Positions 15,600 through 24,201 of a DNA stretch of 33,929 bases are shown piece by piece (position 1 is the stretch's first letter; each line of letters starts with the position of its first letter). A model generated the notes under the pieces. The model was given only the letters and a program-made list of their open reading frames with translations. It made no database searches and was not told where the DNA came from. This DNA is from Knoellia remsis. GTDB taxonomy: Bacteria; Actinomycetota; Actinomycetes; Actinomycetales; Dermatophilaceae. Location of the stretch: the NCBI RefSeq assembly GCF_003002895.1, contig NZ_PVTI01000032.1:1-33929 (forward strand), in the 5' to 3' direction. The translations under genes were made by a program, and so were the position numbers.

Positions 15600-16422
15600 C
15601 AGAGGCTCCGTGGGCCCAGGCGATGGGCGCCGTGCGTCCGATCCAGTGGTCGATGTCGATGATGAGGTGGCCTCGCCACGCGTAGTGCCACATGGCAGAG
15701 ACCAGGTGTCCGGACCCACGGTCTGCCTCGATGACATCGTTCGTGGTCGCGCCTTCGGCACACATCTCGACGAGCTCCGGTCGTGCCGCCTCGTACCAAG
15801 GTCGGTCATGGCGGTATGCCGCGAGCCATCTCAGGTTGAACTTCTGGGCGCGCGAGTGTCCGGGGAAGACCTTGTAGTCCCAGCCGACCTCCCGGCACGC
15901 CGCGGCGGTCGCGTCGCTCTGGATCCGGAACTTCTCATCCTGGCGATCGGCCGAACGGACATTCCAGATGGTGACGCGGCCGGCCGTGTCGAGCATGAGC
16001 AGGTCGGGTGTGTGGATCGTGCGTCGACGGTTCGGCAGCCGCACGCCGAGACGGGTGGGCTGCGGCACGAACCACGCAGCGGTCGGGTCGCGCTCCAGCA
16101 TCAGGAGCAGGTCGTACTCCAGGCCCGACTCCAGTTTCAACGTGGTGCCCGTGACGAAGCAGTGCGCCTGCACCGGGATGTGTCTCGACTTCTCCGTCGA
16201 CCGCGGGTTCCGGATCGGCACTAACCCGTGGACGTCTGGCGGTCCGAGGGACCAGTCCCATCGGATCGGATCCGACCCTTGCGGACGGAAGGTCCAGTCG
16301 GTCACCCGACCCACGGGGGCTGGCCGCACCTGCACGGCACCAATAGAATGACCCAACGGAGGATCCTCGCTTTGTCCGAAACTTTGCATCGGATCCACCA
16401 CGAGGGCGCGCCTTGCTACCAA
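15592..16422 (-). CDS. tnsA: TnsA-like endonuclease subunit, 276 aa
   Basis: Cuts the 5' ends of the transposon so that it moves by cut and paste together with TnsB. Residues typical of the TnsA nuclease fold are KLESGLEYDLLLMLE (E98, E102), HTPDLLML (D140) and, in place of the usual Q/E-x-K, WNVR (R156). A VR in this position is common among actinobacterial TnsA-like proteins as I recall them, so it need not mean loss of activity. The start is unsure: TTG at 16422 or ATG at 16389, the latter removing 11 residues; neither has a strong ribosome-binding site. Confidence 0.85.
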   Translation of the reverse strand: MVARRALVVDPMQSFGQSEDPPLGHSIGAVQVRPAPVGRVTDWTFRPQGSDPIRWDWSLGPPDVHGLVPIRNPRSTEKSRHIPVQAHCFVTGTTLKLESGLEYDLLLMLERDPTAAWFVPQPTRLGVRLPNRRRTIHTPDLLMLDTAGRVTIWNVRSADRQDEKFRIQSDATAAACREVGWDYKVFPGHSRAQKFNLRWLAAYRHDRPWYEAARPELVEMCAEGATTNDVIEADRGSGHLVSAMWHYAWRGHLIIDIDHWIGRTAPIAWAHGASDE

Positions 16423-16660
16423 CAGGGCGTGCCCTCACTTGCTGTGGAGCCACTTCGCACCTTAGTCCCACACGGGTGACCGCGCAATGGTTTGCCCGCA
16501 CAGTGTCTTGCGACACGCCAGGGAAGGCACTCTGATCGGACTGCATAACCATGCAACGACGCCATCGAGAACCTTGGCGGTTTCCCGCGGTCGAGGCCGC
16601 GACTTATGCGCTTCTCCACCATCAGCGCAGGTCAGCACTATACGGGCTATCCTCCACATC
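16423..16660. promoter_or_regulatory. Divergent intergenic region tnsA / Type III operon
   Basis: 238 bp between divergent operons. It must hold both promoters. A TATACG at about 16640 and TTATGC at 16605 are possible plus-strand elements but spacing is poor. The region also holds the candidate transposon end at 16503-16514. Confidence 0.3.
16503..16514. other. Candidate right end of the Tn7-like element
   Basis: TGTCTTGCGACA (16503-16514) reads inward on the minus strand as TGTCGCAAGACA, similar in layout to the Tn7 end TGTNNNNNGACA, about 80 bp upstream of tnsA. Inward of it GCAA-type hexads recur (GCAAAC, GCGAAG, GCAAGT, GCAAGG) between 16400 and 16500, possibly TnsB sites. No matching left end was found in the window, so this is only a candidate. 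Confidence 0.3.
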
Positions 16661-17194
16661 ATGAGCCGACAGCGCACCAGAAACCTACGAGGATCGTATG
16701 CTGGGGAGCGCAAGCAAGCCACACGGGGTCTGACCAGCCCCACCCGAAACGGCCTGACCAGCCGTGCGACCTCGGAGGATGGTTCACCCTCCACGAGGAA
16801 GACCGTGCGACCTTCATTGCAAGTCCTCCGCGGACGACGTGCGACTTCCGCGCGCCCGGACAACCTCATCGAGGACTTGGAGAGCTGCATCCAGCCAGTG
16901 GACGAAACAGGCTGCTTGGCTCCCGCGTGTCACGAGGTCGTCGCATGGCCGAAGGCGGGCGGGCGCCCGAGCCGGTTCTGCTCCCGCAGCTGTCAGGAGC
17001 GCTTCGAGCGCGAACGTGCCCGCCTACTCGCCGAGGTGGCCGAGATCGAAGCAGCCCTACCCGTGACCGACGCCCCGGCAGAGCGCAGATACTTGTCCAA
17101 CCAACTGAGCCGCCGCACGTGGCTTTTGGAGCGCTATCCCTTGCCCTACAAGGAACAGGCGCGACTCCTCAAGGCGGAGAGGCATCCCAAGTGA
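16661..17194 (+). CDS. Zinc-finger/coiled-coil protein heading the Type III RM operon, 177 aa
   Basis: Unrecognised. The first 75 residues are Arg/Ser/Thr-rich and probably disordered. Then comes CLAPACHEVVAWPKAGGRPSRFCSRSCQERFERERARL, a C-x4-C...C-x3-C arrangement resembling a treble-clef zinc finger, followed by a coiled coil of about 70 residues. Its stop TGA at 17192 overlaps the mod GTG at 17191, so the two are co-translated. The ATG at 16661 is preferred over a start at 16487, which has shadow-like residues; no clear ribosome-binding site is seen. It may guide or regulate the methyltransferase. Confidence 0.6.
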   Translation: MSRQRTRNLRGSYAGERKQATRGLTSPTRNGLTSRATSEDGSPSTRKTVRPSLQVLRGRRATSARPDNLIEDLESCIQPVDETGCLAPACHEVVAWPKAGGRPSRFCSRSCQERFERERARLLAEVAEIEAALPVTDAPAERRYLSNQLSRRTWLLERYPLPYKEQARLLKAERHPK

Positions 17195-18861
17195 CTGAGG
17201 CCCGACTCGAGCTCGTCTGGCCGGGCAAGGACAAGTTCCTCCTGGTCCCGAAGGACACCGATGGCAAGCCCGTCTGGGTCGAGCGGGATCACCCGGCGGC
17301 GTCCGAGGTGCGCCTAGCGGACTTCACGGGTGTCGTGGGGGACGTGCCCGAGGACCCGTATGCCGCGAACCTGCTCTTCACCGGCGACTCGCTCGACGTG
17401 CTGCGCATCCTCTGCGAAGTGCCCGAGTACCGGTCGATCTACCGCGGCAAGGTCAAGCTCGTCTACATCGATCCGCCGTTCAACACTGGCCAGGCGTTCG
17501 AGCACTACGACGACTGGATGGAGCACTCAACCTGGCTGTCCTTCATGCGGGAGCGGCTGCTGCTGATCCGTGACCTGCTCGCGCCGGACGGGTCAGTCTG
17601 GGTGCACCTCGACGACGCCGAGCAGCACCGGATGCGGCTCCTCATGGATGAAGTCTTCGGGTCTCAGAACTTCATTGCGTCGTTCGCGTGGGAGAAGGAC
17701 AAGGGTCGTCGCAATGACACCGATGTGTCGACAGTCCACGATCACATCCACGTATACGCGACAAGCCCCTCTGCCTGGGCCAGAGTGCGGAACCCTCTGA
17801 CGCGGACCGCCGAACAAGTGGCGCGCTACCGAAATCCGGATTCTGACCCCCGTGGACCCTGGCTCCAAGGAGACAACGGCACGGCGAAGAGCGGAAGCGA
17901 TGCAGCTCGGTTCGAGGTGACGTTGCCCTCGGGGCGAGTTGTGACGCCACCGGCTGGAAACTTCTGGAGGTTCAGTCGTACCAACTTCGAACAAGCGCGA
18001 TCCGAAGGCCGCGTGTGGTTTGGCCGCAAGGGCGACAGCATGCCGGTCATCAAGCGGTACCTCACCGAGGTGAAGGATGGTGTGGTCCCGCGCTCGTGGT
18101 GGCCCGCTGACGAAGTTGGACACAACCAAGAGGCGAAGCGCGACCACCTCCGCAAGATGTTCCCAAACGGAGCCCCCTTCGCGACGCCGAAGCCCGAACG
18201 GCTGTTGGAGCGCGTCATCCACATCGGGTCCAACCCTGGCGACCTCGTGCTGGACTGTTTCGCCGGGTCAGGCACGACCGCGGCCGTGGCACATAAGATG
18301 GGTCGTCGTTGGGTGACCTCGGAGATCTTGGCGTCGACGGTGGAGCAGTTCACCCTCCCTCGCCTCACCATGGTGGTCGCTGGCGAAGACCCCGGCGGGA
18401 TTACGAAGGCAGTCGGCTGGAATGGCGGCGGCGGCTTCCGGACGGTGACGGTCGGCCCTCCGATGTACGAGGACACTCCGTTCGGGGTGCTGCTTGCCGG
18501 GTGGGCAACGAACGGTCGGTTCGCACGCGCTGTGGCTGGCCAGCTCGGATTCGAGTTCCAGCCCGACGCGGCGCCGTTGTGCGGAATCCGTGGCCGGATG
18601 CGTCTCGCAGTGGTTGACGGTGCCGTGGGCGCTGAGGAGGTGCGCCAGATCGTCGGGTCCCTCGGCGAGAAGGAGCGAGTCACCCTCATCGCGAAATCCG
18701 TTCTTCCCGAGGCTGAGTCGCTGCTTGCTCAGGTGAGCCCCGGTTCTCGGATTCGCAAGGCGCCTCGTGATCTCCTGACCAGCGGGGCACAACGGATGCG
18801 GCGGCGCACCGAGGCGAGCACACGGCATACGCGGGAATCAACGGAAGGATCGGGGACGTGA
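17191..18861 (+). CDS. mod: Type III restriction-modification methyltransferase Mod, 556 aa
   Basis: N6-adenine methyltransferase of the beta class: the catalytic DPPFNTG is at residues 94-100 and precedes the SAM-binding FAGSGTTA at 357-364, the order known for Type III Mod and related enzymes. The region between, about 130-330, is the target-recognition domain (it contains RRNDTDVSTVHDHIHVYATSP after the second conserved helix). The GTG at 17191 overlaps the upstream stop; the apparent long upstream extension is in the frame of the preceding gene. Its stop overlaps the res GTG at 18858. Confidence 0.93.
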   Translation: MTEARLELVWPGKDKFLLVPKDTDGKPVWVERDHPAASEVRLADFTGVVGDVPEDPYAANLLFTGDSLDVLRILCEVPEYRSIYRGKVKLVYIDPPFNTGQAFEHYDDWMEHSTWLSFMRERLLLIRDLLAPDGSVWVHLDDAEQHRMRLLMDEVFGSQNFIASFAWEKDKGRRNDTDVSTVHDHIHVYATSPSAWARVRNPLTRTAEQVARYRNPDSDPRGPWLQGDNGTAKSGSDAARFEVTLPSGRVVTPPAGNFWRFSRTNFEQARSEGRVWFGRKGDSMPVIKRYLTEVKDGVVPRSWWPADEVGHNQEAKRDHLRKMFPNGAPFATPKPERLLERVIHIGSNPGDLVLDCFAGSGTTAAVAHKMGRRWVTSEILASTVEQFTLPRLTMVVAGEDPGGITKAVGWNGGGGFRTVTVGPPMYEDTPFGVLLAGWATNGRFARAVAGQLGFEFQPDAAPLCGIRGRMRLAVVDGAVGAEEVRQIVGSLGEKERVTLIAKSVLPEAESLLAQVSPGSRIRKAPRDLLTSGAQRMRRRTEASTRHTRESTEGSGT

Positions 18862-21404
18862 GCATCGACTACGACCCGGCCCTGGTCGAGCAGGTGAGCT
18901 ACAACCTCGACCTTCGCGAACCGAACCAGCAGGCTCTCGATGCCCTCGCCCAGGCGCTGGACACGGCCGAGCCAGGTGCGGAGTTCATCGCCGACCTGGC
19001 CACCGGTGTGGGCAAGACGTACATCGCGGGCGGTCTGCTCGACTACCTCTACGAGTCGGGGGTGCGGAACGTCCTGATTGTGACGCCGGGGTCGACGATC
19101 CAGCGCAAGACGATCGACAACCTGACACCGGGGCATCCGAAGTACCTGCGCGGCCTGCAGTCACGGCCGATGGTCATCACCCTCGACACCGTCGAGCGCG
19201 GCGAGGTCGGTGCGGCACTGGCGGACCCGGACCGGTTCAAGGTGTTCGTGTTCACGGTGCAGTCGCTGCTGCGGCCGAACAAGGAGGACCGGCGGCGGGC
19301 ATTTCAGCCGCACGAGACGCTCGGGACTGCGGTGCGCACCTACTTGGAGTCGGCTGATGACCTTGTCGTCATCGCGGACGAGCATCACGTCTACTACTCG
19401 GGCTCGGCGAAGAAGTTCGAGGCCGCGATCACCGAGTTGCACCCGTTGGCGACGATCGGGCTGACCGCGACCCCGCACGCGGCGTCCGAGTCGATGGTGG
19501 TCTACCGGTACCCGTTGTCGGACGCGATCGCCGACGGGTGGGTGAAGATCCCGGTCCTCGTGACCCGACAGGACGGCATCCACGACGTCCGCACCCAACT
19601 CGCGGACGGGCTCACGCTGCTCGACGCGAAGCGGGAGGCGATGCGGGCCTACTGCGCACAGGTGCAGGGGCGGAAGGTCGCCGAGCCGGTGATGTTCCTC
19701 GTCGCCTCGACCATTGACGAGGCAACGGAGTATCGCGACCTGTTGATCGGTTCGGACATGTTGGGGTCGGCAGAGCAGGTGCTCCTCGTGACGTCCGAGG
19801 AGCCGGACGCCACATTGGCTCAGCTCGATCGACTCGAGGACCCGGGGTCGCCGGTGAGGGCCGTCGTGTCGGTGTCGATGCTGAAGGAGGGTTGGGACGT
19901 CAAGAACATCTACGTCATCGCCTCTGTCCGGTCGATGGAGTCCAACCTGTTGACCGAGCAGATCCTCGGCCGTGGACTGCGGCTGCCGTTCGGACAGCGG
20001 ACCGGCAACCCGATGCTCGATACGGTCGAGGTCCTCTCGCACCGATCCTTCGCGTCGCTGTTGAAGCAGGCCAAATCGCTGCTTGAACAAACCCTTGGTG
20101 ACCGGGTGGACGAGGCATCCGTCGTCGTCAATCCCCGTCTCGGCCAACACGCAGCTGGTGCTGCCGTCGGGGAGCAGGGCGAGCTTCCGACAGACTTCGC
20201 GTTCCCCACGTCGGGGACAGTCGAGTTCGAGCTGCCGGGCGCGGCGGCCACAGATCCGAATCAGGACGCTCTGTTCGACGTCGAGGACATTGACGACGGG
20301 GGGGAGTCCTCACGGCATACGGGACTGATGGTCTCCACACTCGATGACCGCGTCGGCGCGGGCGCGGCATCGGTGGAGACGCTGCGGCGGGTGCTGAGGC
20401 CGCGGACGCCTGGTGGCGTGACGATCCCCTTGTTCCTGCCGTCGGTGGTGACGCGGTGGGAGCGAGACCCGTTCACACTGGCCTCGATCAACCTCGACTC
20501 GGTCGAAGCGCTCGGCCAGACCTTCGCCAAGGACAACGCTCCGACGTTGACGCGCAAAGCCATCGACGCTGAGCGTGATTCATCGGGTGAGGCGCATGTC
20601 GTTATCCGCGATCAGGTCGAGCAGGTGATCGCGACTCAGATGGCGATGCCGTTCGACACGATCGAGAACGACCTCGTCGGCCGTCTCATCCGGACGAACG
20701 CCGTCGAGGCGTCGGTGACCGAGCTCAACGCCGCGGTCGCTGTAGCCCGGGCGTTCCTGGCCGGCGCTGCGGTCACCGAGGCGACACCGTGGCGGCCCGA
20801 GCATGGCCGGCTCGCGACCGCGCGTCTGACCGAGTGGATCGCGGCCAAGCAGACCTCCTCGCCGGCGAGGGAGGTCCGCGAGGTTCGGCCTGTGCGCTGG
20901 CCCGAGCCGTCGGAGCGGTTCGAGACCCGGCCTGCGGCGGACCGGCAGGTCGTCACGTCATCACGAGAGTTCGTCCGCGGCTACCCGTACGCCGGGTACG
21001 CGAAGTCGGTTTACGAGGTCAACACCTTCGACGCGTTCTCAACCGAGTTCGTCCTGGCGGACCTTTTCGAGAAGTCCAGCGCGGTGCGAGCGTGGGTACG
21101 GATCGACGAGACCGTGCCTCTGCGGATCACCTACCTCGCTGGCGCGGTGCAGCGGCAGTACGAACCCGACTTCATCGTCATCGACGACGCGGGCGTGAAC
21201 TGGATCGTCGAGGGCAAACGCGACGGCGAGATGACCTCGCCCCTGGTCATCGCCAAGCGCGACGCTGCTGCGGCTTGGATGAGGACCGTCAACGGCTCCG
21301 ACGAAGTCCACGAGACCTGGGCCTACCTCCTAGCCTCCGAGTCTGTTTGCAGCGCCGCTACCTCGTGGGAGGCACTCAAGTCCGGCGGTCAGGTGCATCG
21401 CTGA
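18858..21404 (+). CDS. res: Type III restriction endonuclease subunit Res, 848 aa
   Basis: ATP-dependent SF2 translocase with nuclease. Walker A ATGVGKT (residues 48-54), DEHH motif II (174-177), TATP motif III (203-206) and GRGLRLPFG motif VI (371-379) are intact. The C-terminal nuclease has YEPDF (D771) and VEGK (E785, K787), a PD-(D/E)xK site. GTG start at 18858 overlaps the mod stop. All catalytic motifs are present, so the system should be active if expressed. It forms a heterocomplex with Mod. Confidence 0.93.
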   Translation: MSIDYDPALVEQVSYNLDLREPNQQALDALAQALDTAEPGAEFIADLATGVGKTYIAGGLLDYLYESGVRNVLIVTPGSTIQRKTIDNLTPGHPKYLRGLQSRPMVITLDTVERGEVGAALADPDRFKVFVFTVQSLLRPNKEDRRRAFQPHETLGTAVRTYLESADDLVVIADEHHVYYSGSAKKFEAAITELHPLATIGLTATPHAASESMVVYRYPLSDAIADGWVKIPVLVTRQDGIHDVRTQLADGLTLLDAKREAMRAYCAQVQGRKVAEPVMFLVASTIDEATEYRDLLIGSDMLGSAEQVLLVTSEEPDATLAQLDRLEDPGSPVRAVVSVSMLKEGWDVKNIYVIASVRSMESNLLTEQILGRGLRLPFGQRTGNPMLDTVEVLSHRSFASLLKQAKSLLEQTLGDRVDEASVVVNPRLGQHAAGAAVGEQGELPTDFAFPTSGTVEFELPGAAATDPNQDALFDVEDIDDGGESSRHTGLMVSTLDDRVGAGAASVETLRRVLRPRTPGGVTIPLFLPSVVTRWERDPFTLASINLDSVEALGQTFAKDNAPTLTRKAIDAERDSSGEAHVVIRDQVEQVIATQMAMPFDTIENDLVGRLIRTNAVEASVTELNAAVAVARAFLAGAAVTEATPWRPEHGRLATARLTEWIAAKQTSSPAREVREVRPVRWPEPSERFETRPAADRQVVTSSREFVRGYPYAGYAKSVYEVNTFDAFSTEFVLADLFEKSSAVRAWVRIDETVPLRITYLAGAVQRQYEPDFIVIDDAGVNWIVEGKRDGEMTSPLVIAKRDAAAAWMRTVNGSDEVHETWAYLLASESVCSAATSWEALKSGGQVHR

Positions 21405-21406
21405 CC

Positions 21407-22129
21407 ATGATCCCGTCTACCAATCTTGTTGAGCTATCCGCATCGTCGCGACCGGGGCTTCGTTTTCAGGCGAAGCGGGAACGCGAGTTGGACCAAGCGC
21501 TCTTCGCCCTCGCAGCGAAACTGCCATTCGCTAAGGACGGCGTCGCCGTGTGCCGTGAGTTCAACGGTCCTCGAGGAATTCCTGATCTCTTGGCCACGAC
21601 CCGTTACCAACACCAGCTCAGGGCCAGGGAGAACGCAACAGTTCCGCCTGTAACCAACAAGTCCGACGCAGCTGTGCTCGCCGTTCTGCCCTCGAAGGTC
21701 GCGCGTACACCCCTGTGGATCGCTGATACATGTGGCGTCAGTCTGGCCCTTGCGCTGGACAGGCTGCGCTCACTGAGGGGCAGAGGGGCTGTACTGGAAA
21801 GCGAAGGGACCTACCGGCGTCACCCGGCGCTCGAACCCCTTGGCCACACCTATGCCTTCGAAGCGAAGGTCGCAGACTGGGGCAAAGGCCTTACGCAGGC
21901 CTTGCGATACCTCGCGTGGGCCGACAGCGCATCGATCGTGCTGCTTGAGCCGCCCAAAATCCTCACGCGCGTGACTGATCAGTGCCGTTCGCTCGGGGTC
22001 GGCCTGGCCGTCGAAGACACTTGGAAGGTGCGCCCCCGTATAGGAAGGCCCAATCAGGCACTTCGCCTGGCTGCTTCGGAGTCATGGTTCCAGGACTTTG
22101 CGCCTCACAGGCCTTCTCCGGAGGCGTAG
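21407..22129 (+). CDS. PD-(D/E)xK-like nuclease with inserted winged helix, accessory of the Type III operon, 240 aa
   Basis: Starts 2 nt after the res stop, so it belongs to the operon. An N-terminal helix carries E27, then GVAVCREFNGPRGIPDLL gives the PD (D60). Residues about 86-140 look like a winged helix (VLPSKVARTPLWIADTCGVSLALALDRLRSL), and then YAFEAKVADW gives E152 and K154, with Q164 in the helix after it. The E...PD...ExK...Q order is a full nuclease signature interrupted by an HTH insertion. I know no standard Type III component of this kind. It ends 25 bp inside the convergent gene. Confidence 0.6.
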   Translation: MIPSTNLVELSASSRPGLRFQAKRERELDQALFALAAKLPFAKDGVAVCREFNGPRGIPDLLATTRYQHQLRARENATVPPVTNKSDAAVLAVLPSKVARTPLWIADTCGVSLALALDRLRSLRGRGAVLESEGTYRRHPALEPLGHTYAFEAKVADWGKGLTQALRYLAWADSASIVLLEPPKILTRVTDQCRSLGVGLAVEDTWKVRPRIGRPNQALRLAASESWFQDFAPHRPSPEA

Positions 22130-23268
22130 GCCTCCAGCACCGTCAGAGGCTGCGATGCCCAGTTCGACTTCTCAGCCGGAGGCACAGTTCGACCCAGAGC
22201 GCCCGTGAGAACATCGAAGTCGTTCTCGGCCGCCCGGTACCGCTGTCGAAGTTCCTGCACTCTGGCACGACGGGTGGCTTGCCCAGAGACGGCGGCTACA
22301 GCGGCACGCAGCTGTCCTAGGTGGTGCATTCGCTGCGCAGTGTCGCTGGGCGGCATTGGTCCACCGCGAAGCCTGTACGCCGCTCGCGAGTCCCATCGAT
22401 CGATCGCCTCCGCAACATCCCTCCTCATCACGGCTAGCAGCCCGCCCTGAGTGACGTACGAAGCCGGGATCCGAATTCCCGGATCTGAATCCGTGCGATA
22501 CGAGTTCGGATCAAACGTTCTCTGGCCGCGGTCCCATCCACTACCGACTGTGTCGGCGCCTGCGGCCACGGCCGGCAAGCCGGACAGATCTGCGTGCGCG
22601 ACGATTACTCGGGACCTCTCGGAGAGAGAGTGAACTGTCCGCGCGAAGCCCGCCCAGGCAGCTACATCCACCATGTCCGGCTTGTGGTCAAAGACGACCT
22701 CGTTGGCGAGAGTTACCACCCAAACCGGCGAGCGAAGGGCAGCAAGCGTGCCCACAAAAGCGTCCAGTCTGGTACCCGAACTCCAGAAGGACCTCGTGCC
22801 GACGAGAGACTGCCACGCCCCTGACTCCAGACCGCGCGCGGTCCTCGCTATCTCTAGAACTCTCATGGAGTCGCCGTCTACCGGGGATGAAAGTTGAAGG
22901 GTCGGCGCCAGAAACGGCGCCCCCAATCTGTCTTGACGCTGAAAGACGCGTTCAACGTGGTCCAGTCTCGATGCCGCGCTCCGCAGATCGGGACCACCGG
23001 CTCCCCACAACTCCCATCCGTCGTAGAAGTCAAGCTTGTTGACTCCAGGCAGGAGGAGAGCATGGGTCATCGCGTCGAATATGACCTCTCCTCCGGCACT
23101 TCGTACAGCGGATGCCATTTCGGCCCCGCTTGGATACCGCGGCTCAGCGACCCGCGGCGTTGCAAATGGACTCAAAACGGCGCCGTCGGCCAAGCCGCCG
23201 GAAATGGCGTCAACAGTCCACTTCCTGTGCCCGATGCGCCGTCCATCGTGAATGAGAACTCCCGCCAT
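22105..23268 (-). CDS. Barrel-like protein of unknown function paired with a kinase, 387 aa
   Basis: Not recognised. Repeating strand-helix units (DGAVLSPFATPR, GEVIFDAMTHALLL, APFLAPTLQLSSP, SPVWVVTLANEVVFDHKPD, RVIVAHADLSGLPAVAAGADTVGSGWDRGQR) suggest a TIM-barrel, with the last segments reminiscent of barrel enzymes that bind a sugar or nucleobase; that is only a fold guess. The C-terminal 100 residues are helical. The ATG at 23268 overlaps the kinase stop by 1 nt (TGATG), so both are co-translated. Its 3' end overlaps the plus-strand nuclease gene by 25 bp. Confidence 0.55.
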   Translation of the reverse strand: MAGVLIHDGRRIGHRKWTVDAISGGLADGAVLSPFATPRVAEPRYPSGAEMASAVRSAGGEVIFDAMTHALLLPGVNKLDFYDGWELWGAGGPDLRSAASRLDHVERVFQRQDRLGAPFLAPTLQLSSPVDGDSMRVLEIARTARGLESGAWQSLVGTRSFWSSGTRLDAFVGTLAALRSPVWVVTLANEVVFDHKPDMVDVAAWAGFARTVHSLSERSRVIVAHADLSGLPAVAAGADTVGSGWDRGQRTFDPNSYRTDSDPGIRIPASYVTQGGLLAVMRRDVAEAIDRWDSRAAYRLRGGPMPPSDTAQRMHHLGQLRAAVAAVSGQATRRARVQELRQRYRAAENDFDVLTGALGRTVPPAEKSNWASQPLTVLEAYASGEGL

Positions 23269-24101
23269 CAGTCAGTCCACCCCTCAAGGTCGGAGAGGAG
23301 TTCGGGACCGTCAAGGTAGCGTCGGGCCGGTTGCAGCTGGAGGCAGCGATCCACGACCCTCGCCAAGGGTTGTGAGACATCCAGTCGCTTGGTACGAACG
23401 CTGGGGGCCTGAACGCTGGTGAGCTTCACTTGGTAATCGGGCGCGCCAGCGTCGACCGGGAGTTCGCCCGTGAGTGCATAGAAGGCAAGAATCCCCAGCG
23501 CGAAGATGTCACTCGCCGGAACACACTCTCCACCGGGAACGTGCTCCGGAGACCGGAACCCATCCGTGCCAGGCTGGTAGTTCCCAGTCAGAGCGGTCTT
23601 CTCAAGGTGCCGCGCCAAGCCAGGGTCCATCAGGACGAAGCGACCCAAGTTGGTGCGCCGAACGTTTCCAGGCGACAAGTCGCGATGGACGACACCAAGA
23701 TCATGGCAAGCGGCCAGGCCTTCGGCGAGGTCGCTGACCAGAGATCGAACGTCAGAGTCGCTCCACGCCGGCCGCAGTATGGCTCCAAGGTCTTGCCCGT
23801 CGAGTCGCTCCTCCACCCACGCGACCGCTTCCAGCGGAGTTGTCAGTTCGACGGCATCGGTAAGGACTTTGACGACGTGAGGGGAATCGACCGCAGCGAG
23901 CAGTTCGACCTCGCGGTGGGCGCGAGTCCTCGTGATGTCACCCTGAGGGCCAGCTGGAACAGATACAACCTTGACCACTACCTCTTGCCCACTCATCACC
24001 GCAGTGAAGACGAACTTCTGGCCCCCCTGAATCAGGGGGACGAGCGAGCGCACACCCAGGGCAGACTCCAGCGCATCGGTCAGCTCTTGAACGACTACCA
24101 C
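23268..24101 (-). CDS. Serine/threonine protein kinase-like protein, 277 aa
   Basis: Single kinase domain without membrane segment. Gly-loop IQGGQKFVF, catalytic-lysine strand VVVKVV (K44), helix-C E64, HRDLSPGN (H139-N146) and an APE-like SPEH (184-187) are all present. The Mg-binding DFG is replaced by DPG (159-161), keeping the Asp. The domain is small and cytosolic. GTG start at 24101. It is followed by a barrel-like protein with 1-nt overlap, a two-gene cassette between the Type III operon and dnaB; a role in defence is inference. It lies on the same strand as dnaB, 100 bp downstream. Confidence 0.85.
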   Translation of the reverse strand: MVVVQELTDALESALGVRSLVPLIQGGQKFVFTAVMSGQEVVVKVVSVPAGPQGDITRTRAHREVELLAAVDSPHVVKVLTDAVELTTPLEAVAWVEERLDGQDLGAILRPAWSDSDVRSLVSDLAEGLAACHDLGVVHRDLSPGNVRRTNLGRFVLMDPGLARHLEKTALTGNYQPGTDGFRSPEHVPGGECVPASDIFALGILAFYALTGELPVDAGAPDYQVKLTSVQAPSVRTKRLDVSQPLARVVDRCLQLQPARRYLDGPELLSDLEGWTD

Positions 24102-24201
24102 GTGGCTCCATAACGTCTCGGATGGATCTCGCAGAGACCCATAACTCTCAGTTTATGATTCATAGCTTCGACGTTTGTGAAGTCTTCCCTGCATCTCGAC
24201 A
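24102..24201 (-). promoter_or_regulatory. AT-rich spacer downstream of dnaB, probable kinase promoter and island edge
   Basis: The only clearly AT-rich stretch of this part (around 24130-24180). On the minus strand it holds CATAAACT and TATGAATCAT, candidates for a -10, and a GTTATGG repeated at about 24138 and 24111. A GGTCTC...GAGATCC imperfect inverted repeat lies at about 24126. It may include the dnaB terminator; no uridine run is seen. Confidence 0.35.

Larger units (their letters stand above)
7292..16514 (-). mobile_element. Tn7-like transposon core (tnsABC, two tniQ, accessory genes)
   Basis: Nine co-directional genes with tnsA-tnsB-tnsC-tniQ order, then four extra genes and a second tniQ. 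Junctions are: tnsA/tnsB overlap 8 bp, tnsB/tnsC 1-bp gap, then ATGA overlaps at 12338, 10818, 10136, 9576 and 8938 and a TGATG at 10444. The right terminus is expected just upstream of tnsA, as in Tn7. The left terminus was not found and may lie beyond the sacsin-like gene and IS21, which would then be cargo. No CRISPR array, Cas gene or tnsD/tnsE-type gene other than the TniQs is seen. Confidence 0.8.
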
